Origin: Micromonospora violae
Lineage (GTDB): Bacteria > Actinomycetota > Actinomycetes > Mycobacteriales > Micromonosporaceae
Assembly (NCBI RefSeq): GCF_004217135.1
Contig: NZ_SHKK01000001.1
Location: forward strand, 1,736,001 to 1,800,000
Reading direction: 5' to 3'
DNA: 64,000 bases
The notes under the pieces are model-generated. The model was not told where the DNA came from and searched no databases. It worked only from the letters and a program-made list of their open reading frames with translations. The position numbers were made by a program, and so were the translations under genes. Positions 37,989 to 47,124 of this stretch are shown piece by piece. How positions within the stretch are numbered: position 1 is the first letter of the stretch; every line of letters starts with the position of its first letter.

Positions 37989-39377
37989 GTGACGGCAGAA
38001 GATCCTACCGTGACAGACCCCGGATGGGTGGACGAAGTCCTCTTCGCCGGCCACCCGAGCGACGTTTGTCTCCGTCTGCCCGAGCCCATCGACCGGGCCG
38101 CCCTGCACCGACTGGTCACCGCCGCGCAGGATCGGCTCACCACCGCCGGATTGCGCCCCGGGGGTGCCGCGGCGCTGCGGCTGCCGCCGTCCCTGGCGTA
38201 TGTGGTGAACCTGCTGGCCACCTGGCGCGCCGGCGGGCAGGCGATCCTGCTCGACCACCGGCTCACCGACCACGAGGTGGACCGCGCGCTGCACCGGCTG
38301 ACCCCGCAGGTGGTGGTCGCGCCGGTGCGCACCGGGAGCAGCGCGTTGAAGATCTTCGTGGACGTCACCGAGGGCGTCACCCGGTACGCCGACCGTCCGG
38401 CGGTCAGCGACCACGCCGTGATCCAGCTCAGCTCCGGCTCCACCGGACCGTCGAAGGTGATCGGCCGCACCGCAGCCGACCTGGTCGCCGAGGTGCACCG
38501 CTACACCCGGATCGACGGGGTGGCGCTGCCCGGCGAGCGGATCATCCTGCTGCCGTCGATGGTGCACGTTCTCGGCCTGGTCGGCGGGCTGCTCTACGGG
38601 CTGCACGCAGGCGTCGAGCTGGTGCCGCCGCAGCGGCTCAGCGGCGATGCCGTGCTGGCCGCGATCAGCGCCGACGCCACACCGGCCACCGTCCTCGGTG
38701 TCCCGTTCCACATCGGGCTGCTCGCCTCCACCCGTCCGGCCGGTCCGCTGCCCCAGCTGCGGCGGATGACCACCGGAGGCGAGCTGGTGCCGACCGCCGT
38801 CGCCCGGGCGTTCACCGACCGGTACGGGGTGCCGCTGGGCAACATGTACGGGATGACCGAGGTCGGGGTGATCGGCACCGACCTGTACGGGACGCACCGA
38901 CCGTCGATCGCCCCCGCGCCCGGCATCGAGGTCCGCGAATCCGGCGGTGAGCTGTGGGTGTCCTGCCCGGCGTCGCCGTACGTCGGCCTGAGCGACCCGA
39001 CCCGCTGGTCCGACGGGTGGCTGCACACCCGTGACGCCGGCACCGTCGACGCGGACACCGGCCTGGTCACGGTGCGCGGCCGACTCGACTCGCAGGTCTC
39101 CGTCGGCGGGATGAAGGTCGATCTGACCGAGGTGGAGGCCACCGTCGCCGAACTGCCCGAGGTGGCCGCCGCGGTGGTGGTCTGGGACGGCGGCATCACC
39201 GCCTACGTCCAGCCGGACGGGCCGCTGTCGGAGGAGACGCTGGACAAGCTCCTCGCCGCGCGGTTGGCCGGCTACAAACGGCCCCGGACGTTGCACCTGC
39301 TCGATCAGTTGCCCCGCACCACCACCGGCAAGCTGGTCCGCTCGACCGACGCGCTGCGCTCGGCGGTCGCCCCGTGA
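37989..39377 (+). CDS. class I adenylate-forming acyl ligase
   Basis: The 462-residue protein is a member of the AMP-binding superfamily. The P-loop-like motif is present as VIQLSSGSTGPSKVIG, followed by NMYGMTEVG (usually YG.TE) and the C-terminal hinge and lysine (VRGRLDSQVSVGGMKVD, TTTGKLVRS). It is somewhat shorter than typical acyl-CoA synthetases. It would activate a carboxylic acid as acyl-AMP and load it on an ACP or CoA. It starts a new transcription unit after the pseudogene. Its 3' end overlaps the convergent PPTase by 73 bases. It is one of three ligases in this window and may activate an aryl or fatty starter acid. Confidence 0.85.
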   Translation: MTAEDPTVTDPGWVDEVLFAGHPSDVCLRLPEPIDRAALHRLVTAAQDRLTTAGLRPGGAAALRLPPSLAYVVNLLATWRAGGQAILLDHRLTDHEVDRALHRLTPQVVVAPVRTGSSALKIFVDVTEGVTRYADRPAVSDHAVIQLSSGSTGPSKVIGRTAADLVAEVHRYTRIDGVALPGERIILLPSMVHVLGLVGGLLYGLHAGVELVPPQRLSGDAVLAAISADATPATVLGVPFHIGLLASTRPAGPLPQLRRMTTGGELVPTAVARAFTDRYGVPLGNMYGMTEVGVIGTDLYGTHRPSIAPAPGIEVRESGGELWVSCPASPYVGLSDPTRWSDGWLHTRDAGTVDADTGLVTVRGRLDSQVSVGGMKVDLTEVEATVAELPEVAAAVVVWDGGITAYVQPDGPLSEETLDKLLAARLAGYKRPRTLHLLDQLPRTTTGKLVRSTDALRSAVAP

Positions 39378-39985
39378 CCGGCCCACTGCACCACCTCGAC
39401 GTCGACCGGCGCGGGTGCGGCGACCGCCAGGACGAGTCCCTCGTCCAGCCGTGGGTGACCGACCCGCAGGGGCTCGACGCCGGGCACCGGTCGCATCGGC
39501 AGCCCTGGCGGCGGCATCAACCGACGCAGCCCGCCGTCGCGCAGCCCGCGTCCGAGCGCCTTACCGACCGCCTCCTTGGCGGTCCACAGCCGCAGGAAGT
39601 CCGCCGTCCGGCTGGCCTCGGGCCGATCGCCCAACCAGGCCCGCTCGGCCGGTGGGAACCAGCGGCGGGCCAGCGCCAGCGCCGGCAGCGGGCGGACGCG
39701 TTCCACGTCCACCCCGACCGTGCCCGCCCGACGGGCGGCGACCACCACCAGCCCGGCGGTCCGGCTGACGCTGACCGCCAGCTCGACCGACCCGGTGGCG
39801 TCGTCGACCCGGACGATCGGGCGTCCGTCGCGGTCGTGCGTCAGCACCACCTCGGTCGCCACGCGACCGAGCAGCAGAGCGCCCGCCCGCCGCACCAGCA
39901 CAGCGGCCGGATCCGGCTGACCGCCGGCGTCCCGGCCGACCCACACGTGGACGGTGTCCCGACCGGACACCGTCAACTGAGCCAC
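39305..39985 (-). CDS. 4'-phosphopantetheinyl transferase (Sfp-type)
   Basis: The 226-residue protein has the paired PPTase motifs GVDVERVRPLP and WTAKEAVGKALGRG with metal-binding Asp and Glu. It would convert apo-ACPs to their holo form. It is the only gene between 29 and 51 kb read leftward. With four ACP domains in the cluster (33261, 40001, 40267 and the fused protein counted once), a dedicated PPTase is reasonable. Its start is 15 bases from the divergent ACP start at 40001, so the two share a very short promoter region. Confidence 0.9.
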   Translation of the reverse strand: MAQLTVSGRDTVHVWVGRDAGGQPDPAAVLVRRAGALLLGRVATEVVLTHDRDGRPIVRVDDATGSVELAVSVSRTAGLVVVAARRAGTVGVDVERVRPLPALALARRWFPPAERAWLGDRPEASRTADFLRLWTAKEAVGKALGRGLRDGGLRRLMPPPGLPMRPVPGVEPLRVGHPRLDEGLVLAVAAPAPVDVEVVQWAGHGATAERSASVERTSLPVVVRGN

Positions 39986-40000
39986 GCAGAAAGGGTATCC

Positions 40001-40267
40001 ATGAGAGCCGAGGTCCGCGCCTTCGTCGTTGAACAGCTCGCCGATATGAACTACGACGTCGAAGGGCTCGACGACGACACCACGCTCGGCCCCTCCGGCG
40101 TCGACCTGGAGTCCCTCGCCCTGGCCGACCTGTCCGTCCGGGTCGAGGACCGGTACGGCCTGACGTTCGCCGACGACGAGTCGGAGCAGCTGGCCCTGAT
40201 GACGGTCGGCGAATTCACCACCATGGTCGCCAACCGTGTCGCCGAGGCGACGAGCGACAAAGCCTGA
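40001..40267 (+). CDS. acyl carrier protein
   Basis: The 88-residue protein has the ACP four-helix pattern. The phosphopantetheine serine is Ser38 in GVDLESLALADL, with Glu rather than the more common Asp before Ser. MTVGEFTTMVANRV is the last helix. The upstream AAAGGG lies 7 bases before the ATG. It begins an operon of eleven overlapping or nearly overlapping genes running to 51236. It probably carries the substrate of the adjacent ketosynthases or of the ligase at 42186. Confidence 0.9.
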   Translation: MRAEVRAFVVEQLADMNYDVEGLDDDTTLGPSGVDLESLALADLSVRVEDRYGLTFADDESEQLALMTVGEFTTMVANRVAEATSDKA

Positions 40268-40512
40268 TGAGCGGTCAGCCCGACCTGGGGCGAGCTGACC
40301 TGCTGACCATGCTCGCCGAACTCACCGCGAAACCGGCTGCCGAGGTGTCCGACCGGATCGGCTCGATGGAGCTCGCCTGGCTGGTGCACCTCGTCGAGCA
40401 GCGCTACGACCGCCGGCTCGACCTCGCCGACGACGAGTTGGCCGGCATCCGCACCGTCGACGACGCCCTGACCGTGTTCCGGGCGTCGCTGAGCACCTCC
40501 GCAGATGGTTGA
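40267..40512 (+). CDS. ACP-like protein with degenerate phosphopantetheine motif
   Basis: The 81-residue protein has the length and helix pattern of an ACP (ELTAKPAAEVSDRIGSMELAWLVHLVEQRYDRRLD, shown here in parts: SDRIGSMELAWL, VHLVEQRYD). The conserved Asp-Ser-Leu has become Gly-Ser-Met (Ser33). The serine needed for modification is kept, but the Asp that helps PPTase recognition is lost. It overlaps the ACP stop by one base. It may be a second carrier or a non-carrying partner that binds the ketosynthase. No other function is suggested. Confidence 0.75.
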   Translation: MSGQPDLGRADLLTMLAELTAKPAAEVSDRIGSMELAWLVHLVEQRYDRRLDLADDELAGIRTVDDALTVFRASLSTSADG

Positions 40513-41614
40513 GGCGCGCGTCGCCCAGCTCACCGGTGTGCACGCGGTCAGCGCCCTCGGGCGGGGCGCCGACGCGCAGCTCGCTGGCGTGCTGGCCGGT
40601 GTGCCGGCGTTCGGCCCGGTGCACCGGTTCGACACCGCCGCCCGCCGGGTCACCGTGGCGGCCACCCTGCCCGAGGTCGGTACGCTCGCCGACGAACTGG
40701 CCGCCGGGATCGACGCGGCCTGCCGGGCGGCCGGCCTGGACCGCGCCGAGCGCGCCGGGTGCGTCCTGCTGCTCGCCGTGCACGGCGGCCCGGCTCCTGG
40801 GACGGGCCCGTCCCCGGCTGTGCTCGCCGACCACCTCGCCACCCGGTGTGGACTCTCCGGCCGCAACCGGGTCTACACCAGCGCCTGCGTCTCGGCGAGC
40901 ACGGCGGTGGCCGACGCCGCCGCCCAGATCACCCACGGTGCTGTGGAGCGGGTGGTGGTCGCGGCCGGCTACCTGGTGGAACCGGACCAGTTCGCGCTCT
41001 TCGACGCCGGTCGCGCCCTCGCCGTCGACGGGGCGGTGCGGCCGTTCAGCGTCGGCCGCCGGGGATTGCTGCTGGGCGACGGGGTGGCCGCCGTGGTCCT
41101 CGAATCCAGCGCCGCGCGTCGACGCGGGGCCGAGCCGTTGGCCACCGTGGCCGGTTGGGGACGGGCCGGTGACGCGTTCCACCCCTGTCAGCCGGAGCCC
41201 GGCGGCAGCGGGCTGGCCCGCGCGGTCGACGGCGCGCTGCGTCGGGCCGGGCTGCCACCACAGGCCGTCGGCTACGTCAACGCGAACGCCACCGGCACCG
41301 CGCAGAGCGACGCCGCCGAGGCGGCGGCGCTGCGCCGGGCCCTCGGCGAACAGGCCACCCATGTTCCGGTCAGCTCCACGAAGTCGGTGCACGGGCACGC
41401 GTTGGAGGCGTCCGGGCTGCTCGAGTTCGTGATCACCGCCCTCGCGCTGCGACACGGCCACCTGCCGGTCAACGCCGGCTGGCTGGCCCCCGACGAGGAC
41501 TGCCCGCTGAACGTGGTGACGGACCGTCCGCACCGGACGGACGCCACCCATGCGCTGACCCTCAACGCCGCCTTCGGCGGTGCCAACACCGCTCTCCTGG
41601 TCGGCGTCGCGTGA
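40505..41614 (+). CDS. divergent ketosynthase with His-to-Asn change
   Basis: The 369-residue protein has the thiolase fold and the nucleophile Cys128 in YTSACVSAS, but the first catalytic His of the AHGT motif is replaced (VNANATGT, Asn261). The later Lys293 and His298 are kept in STKSVHGHALEASG. It is shorter at the N-terminus than FabF. With Cys present and one His changed, decarboxylation may be impaired, so it may condense pre-formed units, transfer acyl groups, or need a partner. It overlaps the ACP-like gene by eight bases and is coupled to a truncated KS-like gene downstream, which could be its partner subunit. Confidence 0.85.
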   Translation: MVEARVAQLTGVHAVSALGRGADAQLAGVLAGVPAFGPVHRFDTAARRVTVAATLPEVGTLADELAAGIDAACRAAGLDRAERAGCVLLLAVHGGPAPGTGPSPAVLADHLATRCGLSGRNRVYTSACVSASTAVADAAAQITHGAVERVVVAAGYLVEPDQFALFDAGRALAVDGAVRPFSVGRRGLLLGDGVAAVVLESSAARRRGAEPLATVAGWGRAGDAFHPCQPEPGGSGLARAVDGALRRAGLPPQAVGYVNANATGTAQSDAAEAAALRRALGEQATHVPVSSTKSVHGHALEASGLLEFVITALALRHGHLPVNAGWLAPDEDCPLNVVTDRPHRTDATHALTLNAAFGGANTALLVGVA

Positions 41615-42189
41615 CCGCCGCCCAGTCCCCGCGGACGTGCACGCTCGGCACCGACCGCGCCTCCGAGACGCGCACCGACAGTGCGGGCCGGCCGGGGGAG
41701 CGGGCTCGGGCCCGGTGGCCGGAGGGTGGGGACGGGACAGCCGCCCCGGGGGTGCCCGGGTTTGTGCACTCGGACTTCGCGCCGGTGGTGGTGGCCGTGG
41801 CGCAAGAGTGTCTACGCCGGGCGTACGGGCCGGCGGGGGTGCCCGCCGGGGTGCGGACGGGAATCGTGCTGGTCAGCGCCAGCGGCGATCTCGCCAGCGC
41901 CGAGCACGTCCGGACGACCGTCGAGGCCGGCGGGCGGATCGGCCCGCTGTTCTTCTTCCAGTCCGTGCCCAACAGCGTCGCCGGGCACGTCGCGGCCCGC
42001 TGGAACCTGCGCGGCCCGGTGGTCTGCCTCAGCCCGACCGGCGACCCGTACACCGACGGCGTCGCCGAGGCCGACCTGCTGCGCGACGACGGTGACGCCG
42101 ACGAGGTGTTGCTGATCCTGATCGAACAGGCACCCGACGGGCCGACCGAGGCGGTCGCGGTGCTGCTGGGGGGAGGAGCACGACCATGA
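41611..42189 (+). CDS. truncated ketosynthase-like protein (Ketoacyl-synt_2 type)
   Basis: The 192-residue protein has an unconserved first 50 residues, then VVVAVAQECLRRAYG, TGIVLVSASGDL and LFFFQSVPNSVAGHVAARWNLRGPVVCLSP. The latter matches the N-terminal half of beta-ketoacyl synthase-like proteins of the 'Ketoacyl-synt_2' family, which lack catalytic residues and end before the Cys-bearing half. The chain stops without a frameshift. It overlaps both neighbours by four bases. It could be a chain-length-factor-like or scaffold partner of the KS encoded just before it. Reading the second half from another frame did not recover a KS C-terminus. Confidence 0.7.
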   Translation: MTAAQSPRTCTLGTDRASETRTDSAGRPGERARARWPEGGDGTAAPGVPGFVHSDFAPVVVAVAQECLRRAYGPAGVPAGVRTGIVLVSASGDLASAEHVRTTVEAGGRIGPLFFFQSVPNSVAGHVAARWNLRGPVVCLSPTGDPYTDGVAEADLLRDDGDADEVLLILIEQAPDGPTEAVAVLLGGGARP

Positions 42190-43802
42190 GGACACCCGGA
42201 CTGCGCGGCGCGCTGGCCGCCGACACCGACCTGGGCGCGGGTAACGTCCTGGCCCGGGTACTGGCGCACGGCGCCGACCCGGACGGGCCCGGCCTGACCT
42301 TCGACACGGCCGTCGACGGGCACCCCGCCGAGACGCCACTGACGCTGGGGCGGCTCGACGAGCGGGTCGCCGCCCGCGCCGCCTGGCTGCACGAGCGAGG
42401 GGTACGCCCCCGCGACCCGATCGCCGTCTGGGCCACCGCCGCCGCCGACATGGTGCTCAGCTTCCTGGCGCTGACCCGGCTCGGAGCGATCCCGGCGCTG
42501 ATGAACGGCAAACTCCGCCCGGAGATCGCCGCCGAGTACATCCGCCGCCTGCGGGGCGTCGGGGTGCTGGCCGACGACGCGCACACCGCGCTCCTGGCCG
42601 GGCACGAGCTGGGCGTACCGCTGCTGGGGACCCCCGCGCAGGCGGGCACCGGCGACCCGACCGTCGCCCCGGCGCACTACCGGCACCACCCGGACGACCC
42701 GATCGTGATCACCCACACCTCCGGGACGACCGGGGTGCCCAAGGCGGTGCTGCACTCGCACGCCAGCCTCTTCGCGGCCACCCGGCACCTGCTCACCATG
42801 CCGCAGGCGCAGGGCACCAGCCGGATCCTCAACGCGCTGCCCGCACCACACACCGCCACGGTGCTGATGGTCAACCAGGCGCTGGGCAACCGCGCGCAGA
42901 TGTTCCTCCTGTCCGAGCAGGACGGTGAGCGGGTGCTGGACGCGATCCAACGCTGGCGCCCCGACGGGGTGTTCGGCTTCTCGGTCACCTGGGCGGAGCT
43001 GGCCCGCTTCGACCTGTCCGGGTACGACCTGGACTCGGTGCGGCTCTGGTTCAACACCGGTGACGCCTCGCACGAGCCGCACATCCGCCGTCTCGTCGCG
43101 GTCGGTCGGCGTGACACCGTCACCCGGGACGGGGTGGTCACGGTGCCCGGCTCGGTCTTCATCGACGGGTTGGGCTCCAGCGAGATGGGGCACTCGATGT
43201 TCCACATCACCCACCGCGTCGACACCGACCGGTACGGCCGCTGCATCGGCCGCCCGTACCAGTTCGCCACGGTCGCGGTGCTCGACGCCGCCGGTGAGCC
43301 GGTGCCCGTCGGTGAGGTGGGCTTCCTGGGCATCGACTCGCCGTCGCTGTTCCGGGGCTACTGGAACGACTCGGTCACCACCTACCGGTTCCGCCAGCGT
43401 GGCTGGTACCTCACCGGTGACCTGGTCCGCGCCGACGCCGACGGCCGCTACTACCACCTGGACCGGGCGGTGGACTCGGTCGACGCCGGCGCGGGGCGGC
43501 GCTTCTACACCGCGCTGTCCGAGGAGCGGATTCTCGCCGCCTGCCCGGACGTCACCGACTGCACGGTGGCGATCGTCGCCGAGGCCGGCACGGTGGTCAC
43601 CGACGTGCTGCTGGAGTTGGCCGCCGGTGCCGACGAGGCCGAGGACCGTACCGAACGGGTCCGCGCCGCCCTCGGCCCGGACGTCGGCGACACGCTGCGC
43701 CGGGTCGTGCCGGTGCGCTCCGCCGACATCCCGGTCACCGTGACCGGCAAGGTCCGCAAGGTGGTCCTGCGTGAGCGCTACCTCACCGAGGCGCGCTCAT
43801 GA
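42186..43802 (+). CDS. class I adenylate-forming acyl ligase (second)
   Basis: The 538-residue protein has an AMP-binding fold with THTSGTTGVPKAVLHSHAS as the nucleotide loop, IDGLGSSEMGHS in place of the usual YG.TE, YLTGDLVRADADGRYY and the C-terminal VTGKVRKVVLRERYL with the catalytic Lys. It differs from the ligases at 37989 and 53729 in the central motif. It is embedded between two KS-like genes with four-base overlaps. It likely loads an acid onto one of the nearby carrier proteins for the ketosynthase at 43799. Confidence 0.85.
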   Translation: MRTPGLRGALAADTDLGAGNVLARVLAHGADPDGPGLTFDTAVDGHPAETPLTLGRLDERVAARAAWLHERGVRPRDPIAVWATAAADMVLSFLALTRLGAIPALMNGKLRPEIAAEYIRRLRGVGVLADDAHTALLAGHELGVPLLGTPAQAGTGDPTVAPAHYRHHPDDPIVITHTSGTTGVPKAVLHSHASLFAATRHLLTMPQAQGTSRILNALPAPHTATVLMVNQALGNRAQMFLLSEQDGERVLDAIQRWRPDGVFGFSVTWAELARFDLSGYDLDSVRLWFNTGDASHEPHIRRLVAVGRRDTVTRDGVVTVPGSVFIDGLGSSEMGHSMFHITHRVDTDRYGRCIGRPYQFATVAVLDAAGEPVPVGEVGFLGIDSPSLFRGYWNDSVTTYRFRQRGWYLTGDLVRADADGRYYHLDRAVDSVDAGAGRRFYTALSEERILAACPDVTDCTVAIVAEAGTVVTDVLLELAAGADEAEDRTERVRAALGPDVGDTLRRVVPVRSADIPVTVTGKVRKVVLRERYLTEARS

Positions 43803-45037
43803 CCGCCCTGATCACCGGGATGGGTCTGTTCACCCCGGTCGGGCGGGGCGTGGAGGAGACCTTCGACGCGCTGACCACCGGCCGGTCCGGGCTCGGCCGA
43901 CCACCGCAGGGGCACCCCGCGCGGGAGTCGCTGGACGTCGCCGGCCTGCTGCCCGACATCGACCCGCGCACCGTGGCGTCCGGGCCGGAGACCCGGGTGC
44001 TGGACCGGATCGTGGTCCTCGCCCTGCTCGCCGCCGCCGACGCCCTCGCTGACGCCGGTATCGAGGTGGGCCGCGACGTCGACCCCGACCGGATCGGTGT
44101 GATCGTCGGTGGGGTCGGGGGAATGGCCACCCTGGAGTCGCAGGTGCTGGCCCGGGCGGCCCGGGGCCGTGCGGCGGTCAGCCCGTACCTGCTCACCGGG
44201 ATCCTGCCGAACATGCCGGCGGCGCGGATCGCCATCGCGCACGGCATCCGGGGCTACAGCTCGTCGGTCGGCACCGCCTGCGCCTCCGGCGCGCAGGCGG
44301 TCGCCGACGGCGTCCGGCTCATCGCGACCGGGGAAGCCGACGTGGTGCTCTGCGGGGCCAGCGAGGCACCGCTCTTCCCGACCTTCGCCGACACCTTCGG
44401 CAACGCGCGGGCGTTGGCGCGCGCCGGCACCGACCCGGGCCGGGCGAGCCGGCCGTTCGACACCTCCCGCAGCGGGTTCGTCCTCTCCGAGGGCGCCGCG
44501 CTGCTGGTGCTCGAACGCGCCGAGCACGCCGCGGCGCGCGGCGTCGCCGGGTACGCCGAGGTGGCCGGCCACGGTGCGACGACGGACGCGTACCACCCGA
44601 CCGCGCCCCGCCCGGACGGCGCGGGGGCGGCGGCGTGCATCCGTCGGGCGCTGCGCAGCGCCGGTGTGCCGGCGGCGGCGGTCGGTTACGTCAACGCGCA
44701 CGGCACCGGCACGAAGCTCGGTGACATCGCGGAGACCACCGCGCTCACCGACGTCTTCGGCGTGGGCGGTGTGCCGGTCAGCTCCACCAAGGCGCTCACC
44801 GGTCACCTGCTGGGCGCCTCCGGGGTGCTGGAGGCGGCGGCGACCGCGTTGGCGCTCGATCGGGGGCTCCTGCCGCCGACGTACCACCTCGACGATCCGG
44901 ACCCGGCCTGCCCGGCGGACCACATCCGCGGCGTACCCCGCAAGGCCGACCTGGAGTACGCGGTGACCAACTCGTTCGGGTTCGGCGGCCAGAACGTGAG
45001 CCTGCTGCTGGCGCGGGTCGCCGAGCCGAGGGGGTGA
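43799..45037 (+). CDS. ketosynthase, FabF-like, complete active site
   Basis: The 412-residue protein is a beta-ketoacyl-ACP synthase with an intact triad: Cys in VGTACASGAQAV, His in YVNAHGTGTKLGD, and Lys/His in SSTKALTGHLLGASG. It is more FabF-like than the KS-alpha at 34469 and is not followed by a CLF. It would perform a discrete decarboxylative condensation, perhaps on an aryl or amino-acid-derived starter. It follows the ligase by overlap and is followed by a 74-base gap before the dioxygenase gene, which may hold a weak internal promoter. Confidence 0.9.
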   Translation: MTALITGMGLFTPVGRGVEETFDALTTGRSGLGRPPQGHPARESLDVAGLLPDIDPRTVASGPETRVLDRIVVLALLAAADALADAGIEVGRDVDPDRIGVIVGGVGGMATLESQVLARAARGRAAVSPYLLTGILPNMPAARIAIAHGIRGYSSSVGTACASGAQAVADGVRLIATGEADVVLCGASEAPLFPTFADTFGNARALARAGTDPGRASRPFDTSRSGFVLSEGAALLVLERAEHAAARGVAGYAEVAGHGATTDAYHPTAPRPDGAGAAACIRRALRSAGVPAAAVGYVNAHGTGTKLGDIAETTALTDVFGVGGVPVSSTKALTGHLLGASGVLEAAATALALDRGLLPPTYHLDDPDPACPADHIRGVPRKADLEYAVTNSFGFGGQNVSLLLARVAEPRG

Positions 45038-45111
45038 TCGAGGCGGCATCCCGGGCGGGGCGTGCCCGGACGGCAACACGGGGGAATCGGGTGGGAAGGG
45101 TTTCAAAGGAC

Positions 45112-46197
45112 ATGGACATCCGTGGTATCGACCATATTGAGCTCTACGTGGGGGACGCCCGACAGGCGGCCTTCTATTTCAGCACCGCCGTCGGCTTCGA
45201 GATCTGCGGTCAGGGCGGTCCGGAGACCGGGCTGGTGGGGCAGCGTTCGCTGCTGCTTCGCCACGGCGACATCCGGTTGCTGCTCACCTCCGGGTTGGAC
45301 GCCGAGCACCCGGCGGCGCGGTACGTGCAGCGCCACGGTGACGGCATCGCGGTGGTCGCCGTCGAGGTCGACGACGTGCCAACCGCGTACGCCGAGTTGG
45401 TGGTGCGGGGCGCGACCGGGGTGACGCCGCCGATCACCGGTGCGGACGCCGAGGTGGTGATCGCCGAGGTGGACGGCTTCGCGGACGTGCGGCACCGGCT
45501 GGTGCAGCGCCGGGGCGACCGGGGCGGGTTCCTGCCCGGCATCATCGCGGCGTCGGCGTCCACGACGGACGACCACCCGCCGGTGCTCGCCGAGATCGAC
45601 CACCTGGCGGTCTGCGTGCCGCCCGACCAGCTCGACGAGACGGTCCGGCACTTCGAGGCGTTGTTCGACTTCGCGCAGATCTTCGAGGAGCACGTCGAGG
45701 TCGACGGGCAGGGGATGAACTCGAAGGTGGTGCAGAGCCCGTCCGGGCGGGTCACCGTGGTCCTGCTGGAGCCGGACCGCACCCGGCGGCCGGGGCAGAT
45801 CGACGCGTTCCTCGACCAGCACGCCGGTGGGGGAGTGCAGCATCTGGGGTTGCGCACCGACGACATCGTCGCCGCCGTGGAGGCGCTGCGCCGGCGCGGG
45901 GTGCGCTTCGCCGGCACCCCGGCCACTTACTACGACGCCCTCCAGGAGCGGGTCGGCCGGGTGGACGCCCCGCTGGACCGGCTGCGTGAGCTGGGGGTGC
46001 TGGTCGACTCCGACCACGACGGCCAGCTGTTGCAGATCTTCGCCGAGTCGATGCACGTGCGCCGCACGCTCTTCCTGGAGCTGATCGAGCGGCGCGGCGC
46101 GCGGGGCTTCGGCAGCGGCAACATCAAGGCGCTCTACGAGGCCAAGGAACGGGAGTTGGCCGCGGTGGCGGCCGCACCACAGGGGGTGGGGGCATGA
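45112..46197 (+). CDS. hmaS: 4-hydroxymandelate synthase-like dioxygenase (HmaS/HPPD family)
   Basis: The 361-residue protein is a member of the 4-hydroxyphenylpyruvate dioxygenase family. The iron ligands are seen as His164 (EIDHLAVCV), His244 (GVQHLGLR) and Glu323 (LFLELIERRG). Several residues that separate hydroxymandelate synthases from homogentisate-forming HPPDs match the HmaS side: LLEPD where HPPD has NEP (Leu219), GNIKALYEA where HPPD has NFKALF (Ile338), and the VVQSPSG phrase. It would convert 4-hydroxyphenylpyruvate to 4-hydroxymandelate with O2. AAAGGA precedes the ATG. A homogentisate-forming enzyme cannot be excluded, but the setting is biosynthetic, and Hmo- and HpgT-like genes lie 13 kb downstream. 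Confidence 0.85.
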   Translation: MDIRGIDHIELYVGDARQAAFYFSTAVGFEICGQGGPETGLVGQRSLLLRHGDIRLLLTSGLDAEHPAARYVQRHGDGIAVVAVEVDDVPTAYAELVVRGATGVTPPITGADAEVVIAEVDGFADVRHRLVQRRGDRGGFLPGIIAASASTTDDHPPVLAEIDHLAVCVPPDQLDETVRHFEALFDFAQIFEEHVEVDGQGMNSKVVQSPSGRVTVVLLEPDRTRRPGQIDAFLDQHAGGGVQHLGLRTDDIVAAVEALRRRGVRFAGTPATYYDALQERVGRVDAPLDRLRELGVLVDSDHDGQLLQIFAESMHVRRTLFLELIERRGARGFGSGNIKALYEAKERELAAVAAAPQGVGA

Positions 46198-47123
46198 GCG
46201 TGACCGGTTACGAGCCGACGCTGACCGCCGAGGAGCAGGCGTTGCTGCCGTCCGACGACGACGTGCGGCACTACGCCGAGCACGGCTGGTACCTGTCGAA
46301 GAAGGTGTTCACCGACGACGAGGTGGACGCTCTCGCCGCCGCTGCGCAGCGCTACTACGACGGGGAACGGGACCGTCGGCTGCCGGTGCGCCCGCCGAAG
46401 CTGGCCTACTGGGAGCAGTCCTTGGGCCCGGTGCAGCGGCACAACGACTACGTCCATCACGAGCACGATGGGCTGGGCGCGATCCTGCGCAAGCCGCTGA
46501 TCGGCGCGGTCGCCGCCCGGTTGGCCCAGGCCGACGAGATCCGGGTCTTCCAGTCCACGCTGATCTTCAAGCCGCCGATCTCCGGCGAGCCGAGCAACAT
46601 CGTGCCCTGGCACTTCGACAAGCACTACTGGGCGTCCTCGTCGTCGGAGAAGATGCTCACCGCCTTCATCCCGTTCCATGACTGCGGGGAGGAGATGGGC
46701 ACCATCACGATGGTCGACGGTTCGCACCGGTGGAAGGAGATCGGCGCGGACGACACCGTGGTGCGGCACTTCGCGGACCGCGACCGCAGCCAGCTGGAGG
46801 AGATGCTGGCCGAGAACGCCGCGTACAACGGCGCGGAGATCCGCAAGGTCCCGATGGTGATCCCCAAGGGACACGTGAGCTTCCACCACTGCCGCACCTA
46901 TCACGGCAGTGGCCCCAACGTCAGCGGTCGCCCCCGACAGGCGATCTCGCTGCATCTGCAGGACGGCGACAACGCCTGGCGGGAGTACCCGCTCTCCGAC
47001 GGCACGCTCGCCGCGTACAACCACGATGTGCTGGTCCGCCGCACCCACGACGGGCGGCCGGACTACGCGGATCCCGACTACTGCCCGGTCATCTGGCGCC
47101 ACCGCGCCCAACAGGGAGGTTGA
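46194..47123 (+). CDS. phytanoyl-CoA dioxygenase (PhyH)-family Fe(II)/2-oxoglutarate oxygenase
   Basis: The 309-residue protein has the double-stranded beta-helix facial triad: His140 and Asp142 in [11 protein letters not shown], His237 in [11 protein letters not shown], with the 2-oxoglutarate-binding Arg in SGRPRQAIS. It follows hmaS with a four-base overlap. PhyH enzymes hydroxylate or halogenate aliphatic or aryl positions; the extra WHFDKHYW context shows no loss of the Asp needed for hydroxylation, so halogenation is unlikely. The substrate is most likely an intermediate of this pathway. Confidence 0.85.
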   Translation: MSVTGYEPTLTAEEQALLPSDDDVRHYAEHGWYLSKKVFTDDEVDALAAAAQRYYDGERDRRLPVRPPKLAYWEQSLGPVQRHNDYVHHEHDGLGAILRKPLIGAVAARLAQADEIRVFQSTLIFKPPISGEPSNIVPWHFDKHYWASSSSEKMLTAFIPFHDCGEEMGTITMVDGSHRWKEIGADDTVVRHFADRDRSQLEEMLAENAAYNGAEIRKVPMVIPKGHVSFHHCRTYHGSGPNVSGRPRQAISLHLQDGDNAWREYPLSDGTLAAYNHDVLVRRTHDGRPDYADPDYCPVIWRHRAQQGG

Positions 47124-47124
47124 C

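Noticed and set aside
45112-46197. Tyrosine-catabolic HPPD
   Set aside because: Key positions match hydroxymandelate synthase (LLEPD, GNIKALYEA), no homogentisate pathway genes are nearby, and Hmo/HpgT-like genes are. Kept only as an alternative in the feature entry.
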